From positions 1-14,126 of the forward strand of contig CAZZIZ010000082.1 in assembly GCA_964654535.1 (NCBI GenBank): 14,126 nt of DNA, in the 5' to 3' direction. Under the pieces are notes generated by a model. That model had not been told where the DNA came from, did no database searches, and worked only from the letters and a program-made list of their open reading frames with translations. The DNA comes from CAZZIZ01 sp964654535 (GTDB lineage Bacteria > Bacteroidota > Bacteroidia > Chitinophagales > UBA2359). Shown piece after piece: positions 7,854-14,126 of this stretch; position 1 is the stretch's first letter, and each line of letters starts with the position of its first letter. A program made the position numbers and the translations under genes.

Positions 7854-7883
7854 TGGAAACTTTTAACGTGCTGAAAGTTTCCA
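7854..7883. promoter_or_regulatory. Operator-like perfect inverted repeat ahead of tetR
   Basis: TGGAAACTTT (7854-7863) and AAAGTTTCCA (7874-7883) are exact reverse complements separated by 10 bases. TetR-family regulators usually bind such dyads next to their own promoter and repress it. The repeat ends 11 bases ahead of the first candidate ATG and 17 bases ahead of a TAnnTTTG word. Position and symmetry make it the best candidate operator for autoregulation of the efflux operon; binding is inferred. Confidence 0.6.
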
Positions 7884-7894
7884 CCTGTGTTCTA

Positions 7895-8542
7895 ATGATG
7901 TATTTTTGTGCCGTGAACGAAAAACTACAACTCACTCAAACCGCTTTAGAGCTGTTCATGAAATACGGCATTCGCTCCGTTTCTATGGACGATCTAGCCA
8001 ACGAATTAAGCGTAAGTAAAAAAACGCTCTACAAACATTTCAGCACCAAGGACGATTTAGTCCAAGCCACACTGTCTCTTGAAGAGGAGATTAATCGACG
8101 AAAATGTTTAGAGGTGTTCAAGCAGGAAAACAATGCCATCGACGAAATACTTGCCATTGGCAACTACATCGCCGAACACATGAAAAGCGTAAACCCAAGT
8201 TTGATTTACGATTTAAAAAAATACTACCCGCAAAGCTGGGAGCAATTTATGGATCGACATCGCTCAGGCATTTTTTACGAAGTGGTTTATGACAACATAA
8301 AAAAAGGGCAAAAACAAGGTTTATTTCGAAAGCGCCTAAACGTGAAAACTATAGCCATGTTTTACTTAACCAGAATGTCCTCAGTATTCGACCAAAACAC
8401 CTTTCCACTTGACGAGTTCAACTTGGGTGAAATATACTTTGAAAGCTTAACCTACCACATTTATGGCTTAGCATCGCAAGAAGGTCGCGACTATTTTGAG
8501 TCTATTCGCAAATCAATAAAAAAGAAACACTATGCAGTATAG
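7895..8542 (+). CDS. TetR/AcrR-family transcriptional regulator
   Basis: A TetR-type regulator with an N-terminal helix-turn-helix domain: LQLTQTALELFMKYGIRSVS, then MDDLANELSVSKKTLYKHF and the usual STKDDLV. An all-helical C-terminal ligand and dimer region follows (about 150 residues) without a recognisable subfamily motif. The frame is open back to a TTG at 7853, but that start would lie inside the inverted repeat and add about 20 residues not expected in this family. Candidate starts are ATG at 7895 or 7898 (215 or 214 residues) or GTG at 7913 (MNEKLQLTQTALELF, 210 residues); the last gives the most typical N-terminus. The stop overlaps the start of the outer-membrane factor gene by 11 bp. 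The gene probably represses the operon through the dyad at 7854-7883; the inducer is unknown. Confidence 0.88.
   Translation: MMYFCAVNEKLQLTQTALELFMKYGIRSVSMDDLANELSVSKKTLYKHFSTKDDLVQATLSLEEEINRRKCLEVFKQENNAIDEILAIGNYIAEHMKSVNPSLIYDLKKYYPQSWEQFMDRHRSGIFYEVVYDNIKKGQKQGLFRKRLNVKTIAMFYLTRMSSVFDQNTFPLDEFNLGEIYFESLTYHIYGLASQEGRDYFESIRKSIKKKHYAV
7901..7908 (+). promoter_or_regulatory. Candidate -7 box of the efflux operon promoter
   Basis: TATTTTTG matches the Bacteroidota -7 consensus TAnnTTTG exactly. The expected -33 box is weak (GTTTCC at 7877-7882, inside the right arm of the inverted repeat). If it is used, transcription would start near 7912-7916, almost at the GTG at 7913, giving an mRNA with little or no leader. 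If tetR starts at the ATG at 7895 or 7898 instead, this word lies inside the gene and the match is by chance. Confidence 0.35.
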
Positions 8543-9944
8543 TTCTTTCATAAAACAACTCGCTTGCCTTAGTATTTTGATATGCATTTCTGTAAATGCA
8601 TTTTCGCAAGCACCTCCGCTCGCACGCGACATCGAGGTTTGGACAATGTCCTTGGAGGAAGCGCAGCATTTTGCAGTTACCCATAACGCCGAAGCCGTAA
8701 ATGCTCAATTGGAAAACAACCGTTCTGAAGCGGTCGTTCAAGAATTTAAAGCGCTGGGGCTACCGCAAGTTTCTGGAACAGTAGATCTAAGACGCTTCTT
8801 CGATATTCCAACCTCTATCCTTCCCGATTTCATTTCACCAACCGTTTATAACGTTCTTCTTGACGAAAGCTTAGTCGAAAATTCACCTTCAAGTTTTGGA
8901 AGTGGTATTCCTGCTCAATTTGGCACCAACTACGTGTTGGATGCAAACTTACAAGCCAGACAATTGCTTTATAGCGGAACCTATAATCTTGGCTTGAAAT
9001 CGGTCAAGAAGTTTTTAGAAAAATCGAAACTCGATCTCAGCAAAAAAGAAATCGATGTGCGCGAACAAGTTGCCAATGCATACTTCGCAATAAAAATCAT
9101 AGAGGAGAATCTTAAGTTGCTAAACGACAGCAAAACCAATCTCAACAAGATCTTGTTTGAAACCAAAGCCCTAAACGAAAATGGCTTTGTTGAAGAAATA
9201 GAAGTAGATCGCCTGCGTCTCGCCCTTGCTAATATCAATACGCAGATAGCCAATATAGAACGTCAAGAAAAATCGGGCCTTGAAAGTCTCAAGCTCTTAA
9301 TGGGCATGGAAATGAAGGACGAAATAATCTTGACCGAAGAGCTCGAACCCTATATAAACAAGAATACCAAATTACTCGCCGAGGAAGCGCATATTCAAAA
9401 TCGTGTTGAAGATAAACAACTAGAACTTCAAGCGCAGTTTGACAGTCTAGAAGTCAAAAAGATACGCAGCGACTACTTTCCCGAACTCGTTGCTTACGGC
9501 AGTATTGGACGTAGTTTTCAAGACAACCAATTGAACATATTCGATGGAGAATGGTTTCCCACTTCACTAATTGGAGTCACGTTGAGCATTCCCATTTTCG
9601 ACGGCTTCCAAAAGAAGGGTCAAATGAACCAGAAAAAAGTAACCCAACTTCAAAACTACAATACTCGACAAGCTTTTGAGAAAGCTTTCGATGTTGAAGT
9701 TAATACCGCGCGTAGTGCTTACTCCAATGCGCTTGAAGCCATGCGTAATCAAAAAAACAACTTACAACTCGCCGATAAAATTTATCGCGTTAGCAAGATA
9801 AAGTACAACGAAGGTCTGGGCTCTAGTCTAGAACTGACAACTGCGGAATCGCAACAAAACGAGACTCGAGGTTTATACGTGCAGTCACTTTATGAACTCG
9901 TACTGGCCATCAACCAACTTAAAAAATCACTTGGAAAATTATAA
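8532..9944 (+). CDS. TolC-family outer-membrane efflux protein
   Basis: A 470-residue protein with a signal peptide (hydrophobic core LACLSILICISVNAF, cleavage near SQA at 25-27). Two outer-membrane efflux protein repeats follow, starting with MSLEEAQHFAVTHNAE near residue 39. Long coiled-coil helices surround two beta-barrel segments, and the second half has the family-typical GVTLSIPIFDGFQKKGQ and, near the end, KYNEGLGSSLELTTAESQQNE. No lipobox is seen. TolC homotrimers form the outer-membrane channel and periplasmic tunnel of tripartite pumps. The ATG at 8532 lies within the end of tetR (ATGCAGTATAG), so translation of the two is probably coupled. The membrane-fusion gene follows after 3 bases. 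Length fits the family; the transported substrate cannot be inferred. Confidence 0.93.
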   Translation: MQYSSFIKQLACLSILICISVNAFSQAPPLARDIEVWTMSLEEAQHFAVTHNAEAVNAQLENNRSEAVVQEFKALGLPQVSGTVDLRRFFDIPTSILPDFISPTVYNVLLDESLVENSPSSFGSGIPAQFGTNYVLDANLQARQLLYSGTYNLGLKSVKKFLEKSKLDLSKKEIDVREQVANAYFAIKIIEENLKLLNDSKTNLNKILFETKALNENGFVEEIEVDRLRLALANINTQIANIERQEKSGLESLKLLMGMEMKDEIILTEELEPYINKNTKLLAEEAHIQNRVEDKQLELQAQFDSLEVKKIRSDYFPELVAYGSIGRSFQDNQLNIFDGEWFPTSLIGVTLSIPIFDGFQKKGQMNQKKVTQLQNYNTRQAFEKAFDVEVNTARSAYSNALEAMRNQKNNLQLADKIYRVSKIKYNEGLGSSLELTTAESQQNETRGLYVQSLYELVLAINQLKKSLGKL

Positions 9945-9947
9945 TCG

Positions 9948-11081
9948 ATGAAACGATTGAACATATACATTTTAACCACAGCAGCATTTTGCATTTTGTT
10001 CGCTGCCTGCGGCAGCGGAACACAAACAGATGCGGAGCTCTTGAAGGAGAAAGCATCTGCGCTCAAATCCTTGGAGGATGAGATAGCGGATCTTGAAGCC
10101 AAGATCGAAGCGGCAAACCCTACTGAGAAAAAACGCAAGACCATCCCTGTTACGCTAGACAGCGTTCGCCTAAAGTCCTTCACAGAATTTGTAGAAGTAC
10201 AAGGAGAAATTGCTACCAAGGGCGACTATGTGATTACTGCTGAGCAGCCCGGTACGCTCACTTCACTAAACATTCGAGAAGGTCAAACGGTAAAGAAAGG
10301 CAGTCTTTTGGGTTCGGTTGACAATAGCTCTATTAAGAGTAGCATTGCAGAGCTACAATTACAATTGGATCTCGCGAAAGATGTTTTCCAAAGGCGCAAA
10401 AGACTTTGGGATCAAAAAATTGGTTCTGAGTTAGAATTCTTACAAGCCAAAAACGGTATGGAGTCTTTAGAAAAAAGCATCGCTACGGCCAGCACACAAT
10501 TACGCAAGTCTCGAATCTACGCTCCTTCCAATGGGGTTATAGAAACTGTACATGTGAAACAGGGAGAACAAGTTTCACCTGGACTACCAATCGCGTCACT
10601 CATCGATGTCTCCAACGTGCAAATAGTTGCAGACGTATCAGAGTCCTACCTAACTAGCGTCTCCGTAGGTGACGAACTAGCAGTTAGCATTCCGGCATTA
10701 GAAATAGAAACCAAGGCTTGGATTTCAAACATAGGTTCTATCGTTAACCCTGCCAACAGAACATTTAAAATTGAAGCACGGGTGTCTAACAAAAATGGGA
10801 CACTAAAACCCAACTTACTCACTATGCTCAAGATTAAAAAGTTCGAAAAAGAAGAAGCCATTGTTATTCCCACCAACGCAGTGCAACGCGAAGGCTCGGC
10901 AGACTTTGTTTACGTACTAGGTAAAGACAGCGATGTGGATGTAGCCTTGAAAAAGAACATTACCGTAGAACGATCCTCTGGTGGCGAAACTGTAGTTACC
11001 TCTGGATTAAGCGGTGTTGAGTTGCTCATAGACGAAGGAAAAACCTTAGTTAAAAATGGATCTGCAGTAAGCATTAGATAA
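9948..11081 (+). CDS. RND efflux membrane-fusion (periplasmic adaptor) lipoprotein
   Basis: A 377-residue HlyD/AcrA-type adaptor. The signal peptide ends in the lipobox LFAAC, with Cys21 as lipid anchor. An acidic and basic helical segment at about 28-57 (ELLKEKASALKSLEDEIADL) looks like a short coiled coil before the core. The lipoyl half-motif GTLTSLNIREGQTVKKGSLLG (102-122) and its partner APSNGVIETVHVKQGEQVSPG (192-212) flank the alpha-hairpin. Beta-barrel and membrane-proximal domains follow (IPTNAVQREGSADFVYVL, 307-324). The protein joins the inner-membrane pump to the TolC-type channel. It sits 3 bp after the outer-membrane factor gene and 7 bp before the pump gene. The extra N-terminal helix, absent in E. 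coli AcrA, is common in Bacteroidota adaptors as I remember them. Confidence 0.94.
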   Translation: MKRLNIYILTTAAFCILFAACGSGTQTDAELLKEKASALKSLEDEIADLEAKIEAANPTEKKRKTIPVTLDSVRLKSFTEFVEVQGEIATKGDYVITAEQPGTLTSLNIREGQTVKKGSLLGSVDNSSIKSSIAELQLQLDLAKDVFQRRKRLWDQKIGSELEFLQAKNGMESLEKSIATASTQLRKSRIYAPSNGVIETVHVKQGEQVSPGLPIASLIDVSNVQIVADVSESYLTSVSVGDELAVSIPALEIETKAWISNIGSIVNPANRTFKIEARVSNKNGTLKPNLLTMLKIKKFEKEEAIVIPTNAVQREGSADFVYVLGKDSDVDVALKKNITVERSSGGETVVTSGLSGVELLIDEGKTLVKNGSAVSIR

Positions 11082-11088
11082 AGACAAA

Positions 11089-14000
11089 ATGGAAACACCT
11101 AACCAGCAAAATGTGAAACGGGAGTTCTGGCTGTCAAATCTCGCCATAGACAACAGGACAAGTGTCTACGTTCTTATTCTCCTAATTGTTATTCTAGGCG
11201 TTACCGCCTACAATACGATGCCTAGAGAAAACTTCCCTGAGATCACTATTCCTGAAATTTTTATAAGCGTTCCCTATCCTGGAAACTCACCGATGGACAT
11301 AGAGAATCTTATTACTCGTCCCATCGAAAAAGAAGTGAATACTATTACAGGGGTAAAGAAAATTGCGTCAAACTCCATACAAGACTTTGCGAGTATTCAG
11401 GTCACCTTTGACCAAACCGCCGACGTTGATGATGCGCTATCAAAAGTGAAAGACGCAGTTGACATTGCAAAACAAGAACTGCCCAACGACTTACCGGCAG
11501 AACCAAGCGTAGTCAAGCTTGATTTTTCGCAACTACCTGTTATGAACATCAACTTGTCGGGATACGAAAACGCCGAGGTCCTTGAAGATTACGCCGAATA
11601 CTTACAAGACGAAATAGAAAAACTCCCTGAAATTTCACGTGTAGAAATAAAAGGCCTTCAAGAAAAAGAAGTAGCAATAGAGGTAGATGTTTATCAAATG
11701 GAATCGCGAGACCTGAGCTTTTATGATTTAGAACAAGCCATTTCGCAAGAAAACGTTACTATATCCGGTGGTGACATACTAGAAGGTGGTCTACGACGAA
11801 CCGTACGTGTAGTGGGTGAGTTTAATAAGCCACAGGACATTGAGAATATTATAGTCAGTAGCGAAAATCAAAACTTCGTTTACCTAAAAGATGTGGCCAA
11901 AGTCAATTTTGACTATGGCGAATCAACGAGCTATTCTCGAAGCAACCAAGACAAAGTTGTTTCACTAGACATTATAAAGCGTTCGGGGACCAACCTCATC
12001 AACGCCAGTGATAAAATAAAAACGCTCATAGCTGAGTCTAAAGAGAATGTTTTTCCAGAACAACTTGAGGTAGTACTCATAAATGATACTTCTAAGGTTA
12101 CTAAGTCTATGGTGAAAGAACTTGAGAACAGTATTATTTCCGGTGTTATACTCGTGGTCTTGGTTTTACTTTTCTTCCTTGGTTTACGCAACGCTTTGTT
12201 CGTGGGAATCGCCATACCACTTTCTATGCTTATCGGCTTTATGATCATTAGCTTTTTGGGTTACACCCTAAATATGATGATTCTCTTTTCACTTATTCTC
12301 GCCCTCGGGATGCTCGTGGACAATGGTATTGTGGTAGTCGAAAATATATATCGGCTTATGGAAAAAGGCTATTCGCCTAAACGCGCCGCACGCGAAGGCG
12401 TTGGCGAGGTTGCTCTCCCTATTATCGCTTCTACCGCAACAACGCTCGCGGCGTTTTTCCCTTTACTTTTCTGGAACGACATTATGGGTGAGTTTATGAA
12501 ATACTTGCCGATTACACTAATAATAGTTTTAAGTTCTTCTTTGTTTGTGGCCTTGGTTGTAAACCCAGTTCTTACTTCGGTACTCATGAAAGTAACCGAT
12601 CCCCAAGCCAATAATGGCAACAGGGGAAGCATATACGCAGCAATTGCTTTTGCCCTCTTCGCCATCTTACTTTTTGTTTTAAACAAGTTCGCTGGCATGG
12701 GCACCTTTTCCCTGGGGACCTTCTTCGCCATATTAACCTTCGTAGTCTTGCTCAATGCCTTCATACTACAACCTATTTCAAAGGTGTTTCTAAGAACTGT
12801 TATGCCTCGTCTTGAAAGCGTCTATCGCAGTTTTCTACGATTTGCTGTTACCAAGTGGCGGCCTTTTGCATTTTTCGCGGGTGCAATCTTCTTGTTCTTT
12901 GCTAGCATAACCCTACTCTCAAATTCTGATATCAAGCAAAGTTTGTTCCCGGACAACGAACCAAACTTCTTCTTTGTCTTTACAGAGTTTCCAGTTGGAA
13001 CAGACATTGAAAAAACGAATGCATTTACCGAAAAGTTGGAAAAAGAAGTCACTGAAATATTGGAACCCTACGATTATATGGTCGAAGCCATTCTTTCAAA
13101 TGTGGGTGAAGGAGCAGGAGACCCGCAGCAACCGGGTGGTGAAAGTGGTGCCACTCCAAACAAATCTCGTCTCTCAATATATTTCTACGAAACCAAACTA
13201 CGCAGAGGAGTCAGCACTACCGCCATAATGGAAGAAGTCCGCGAAGCGGTAAAAGAACTTCCCGGCCCAACCATTACACTGGGCAAAGAATCAAATGGTC
13301 CGCCAACTGGCCCACCGATAAACATAGAGGTAACAGGAGACGAATACGTTAAGTTACTCGCCATCAGCGAAGACCTTCGCACGTTCATCAACGAACAAGA
13401 GATACCTGGAATTCAAGAGCTAAAGCTAGACCTAGAAACTAATAAGCCTGAATTAATGCTCAACATTAATCGCGAAAAAGCACGGTCTTACGGTTTGTCT
13501 ACAGGTAGAATAGCGGGTGATATACGTACGGCAATTTTCGGCAAGGAAGTTTCGAAGTACAAAGAAGGTGAAGATGAGTTTCCAATCAACCTTCGGTTTA
13601 GTCAGAAAGATCGATACGATTTGAGTAAAATAGTAAACCAAAAAGTCACTTTTCGAAATCAAAACAACGGTCAAATTGTGCAGGTGCCTTTATCGGCAGT
13701 CGCTGACCCTTCATTTGGTTACACCTACGGGGCGGTAAAGAGAAAAGACTTGGACAGAGCCATTTCCATTTACTCCAATGTAATTTCGGGTTACAACGGA
13801 AATGAAATTGTGCAAGAACTGCGCGAGGTAACCAAAGACTTCGCTTTACCAGAAGGCTATAGTGTACGTTTTACAGGAGAACAAGAAGAGCAAGAGGCCT
13901 CCACCGCATTCCTAATGAAAGCCATGATGATTGCGGTCTTCCTAATTTTCCTAATCATCGTTACTCAGTTCAATTCTATTTCCATGCCAATCATTATTGT

Positions 14001-14126
14001 CATGTCTGTTGCACTAAGTACCATTGGAGTATTCCTGGGTTATGTCGTTTTCAAAATGGACTTCATAGTTTTAATGACTGGCATCGGAATAATATCTCTC
14101 GCCGGCATTGTAGTCAACAATGCTAT
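11089..14126 (+). CDS. RND-family efflux transporter permease (C-terminus cut by window edge)
   Basis: The ATG at 11089 opens a frame of 1012 codons that runs off the right edge. It has the AcrB/Mex-type layout: TM1 at about 25-43, PRENFPEITIPEIFISVPYPG at 45-65, a porter half, TM2-6 at about 345-500, a second TM1-like segment at about 592-610, a second porter half, and the start of the TM8-12 block from about 940. RND pumps work as trimers and export compounds using the proton gradient. In TM4 the usual Asp-Asp pair reads Asp411-Asn412 (LALGMLVDNGIVVVENI), and the TM10 Lys position reads Asn1010 (GIVVNNA). Two extra hydrophobic segments lie at about 514-532 and 539-561, between TM6 and TM7. 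A Gly/Pro-rich stretch lies at 673-690. It is the last visible gene of the operon, 7 bp after the adaptor. Substrate unknown: drug-type rather than metal-type is my guess. Confidence 0.94.
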   Translation, partial: METPNQQNVKREFWLSNLAIDNRTSVYVLILLIVILGVTAYNTMPRENFPEITIPEIFISVPYPGNSPMDIENLITRPIEKEVNTITGVKKIASNSIQDFASIQVTFDQTADVDDALSKVKDAVDIAKQELPNDLPAEPSVVKLDFSQLPVMNINLSGYENAEVLEDYAEYLQDEIEKLPEISRVEIKGLQEKEVAIEVDVYQMESRDLSFYDLEQAISQENVTISGGDILEGGLRRTVRVVGEFNKPQDIENIIVSSENQNFVYLKDVAKVNFDYGESTSYSRSNQDKVVSLDIIKRSGTNLINASDKIKTLIAESKENVFPEQLEVVLINDTSKVTKSMVKELENSIISGVILVVLVLLFFLGLRNALFVGIAIPLSMLIGFMIISFLGYTLNMMILFSLILALGMLVDNGIVVVENIYRLMEKGYSPKRAAREGVGEVALPIIASTATTLAAFFPLLFWNDIMGEFMKYLPITLIIVLSSSLFVALVVNPVLTSVLMKVTDPQANNGNRGSIYAAIAFALFAILLFVLNKFAGMGTFSLGTFFAILTFVVLLNAFILQPISKVFLRTVMPRLESVYRSFLRFAVTKWRPFAFFAGAIFLFFASITLLSNSDIKQSLFPDNEPNFFFVFTEFPVGTDIEKTNAFTEKLEKEVTEILEPYDYMVEAILSNVGEGAGDPQQPGGESGATPNKSRLSIYFYETKLRRGVSTTAIMEEVREAVKELPGPTITLGKESNGPPTGPPINIEVTGDEYVKLLAISEDLRTFINEQEIPGIQELKLDLETNKPELMLNINREKARSYGLSTGRIAGDIRTAIFGKEVSKYKEGEDEFPINLRFSQKDRYDLSKIVNQKVTFRNQNNGQIVQVPLSAVADPSFGYTYGAVKRKDLDRAISIYSNVISGYNGNEIVQELREVTKDFALPEGYSVRFTGEQEEQEASTAFLMKAMMIAVFLIFLIIVTQFNSISMPIIIVMSVALSTIGVFLGYVVFKMDFIVLMTGIGIISLAGIVVNNA

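Noticed and set aside
7853..7894. Extended tetR start at the TTG at 7853
   Set aside because: It would add about 20 residues not expected in TetR proteins, and its codons fall within the perfect inverted repeat that looks like an operator. ATG 7895/7898 or GTG 7913 are more plausible.
12369..12764. Minus-strand open frame of 131 codons within the RND gene
   Set aside because: The RND reading frame is unbroken with clear family motifs across this stretch. The antisense frame is low-complexity in Lys/Ala and Ser/Thr, as expected from the complement of membrane-helix codons.
7535..14126. Horizontal acquisition or a genomic-island boundary at the efflux operon
   Set aside because: There is no integrase, transposase, tRNA target or visible change in base or codon use between the two halves. 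The operon type is common in Bacteroidota chromosomes.

Overview
The window comes from a Bacteroidota genome, most likely a marine or environmental member of the Flavobacteriia or a near relative. The evidence is a block of type IX secretion (T9SS) and gliding genes that occur only in this phylum (porV, porU, a porP/sprF-family gene, gldJ), Bacteroidota-style promoter words (TAnnTTTG), and weak or absent Shine-Dalgarno sequences. Base composition and codon style look uniform, and I see no integrase, transposase, tRNA, rRNA or CRISPR array.

Left half (1-7480): porV (cut by the left edge) and porU lie on the minus strand in the order porU then porV. A 107-bp region, rich in palindromes, separates porU from two plus-strand genes: a PorP/SprF-family outer-membrane protein and the gldJ lipoprotein. 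PorU is the C25-type sortase that removes C-terminal sorting domains from T9SS cargo. PorV shuttles cargo and anchors PorU at the cell surface. PorP/SprF proteins work in the outer-membrane part of the system. GldJ is a lipoprotein needed for gliding and T9SS stability. Together this is a compact secretion and motility cluster. gldJ ends at a strong intrinsic terminator.

Middle (7481-7894): about 410 bp without a convincing gene. It holds the terminator, a structured GC-rich intergenic repeat with hairpins and a 9-bp direct repeat, another hairpin, and a perfect inverted repeat (10-bp arms, 10-bp spacer) just ahead of a TetR-type regulator.

Right half (7895-14126): a tightly packed plus-strand efflux operon made of a TetR/AcrR-family regulator, a TolC-type outer-membrane factor, a lipoprotein membrane-fusion subunit and an RND-family inner-membrane pump (cut by the right edge). 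The gaps are an 11-bp overlap, 3 bp and 7 bp. The products form one tripartite exporter, probably controlled by the first gene. The substrate cannot be read from sequence.

I found no clearly undescribed multi-gene system. The most interesting points are the palindromic divergent promoter region, the structured intergenic repeat, the operator-like dyad ahead of tetR, and the unusual RND pump, which has altered proton-relay residues and two extra hydrophobic segments.
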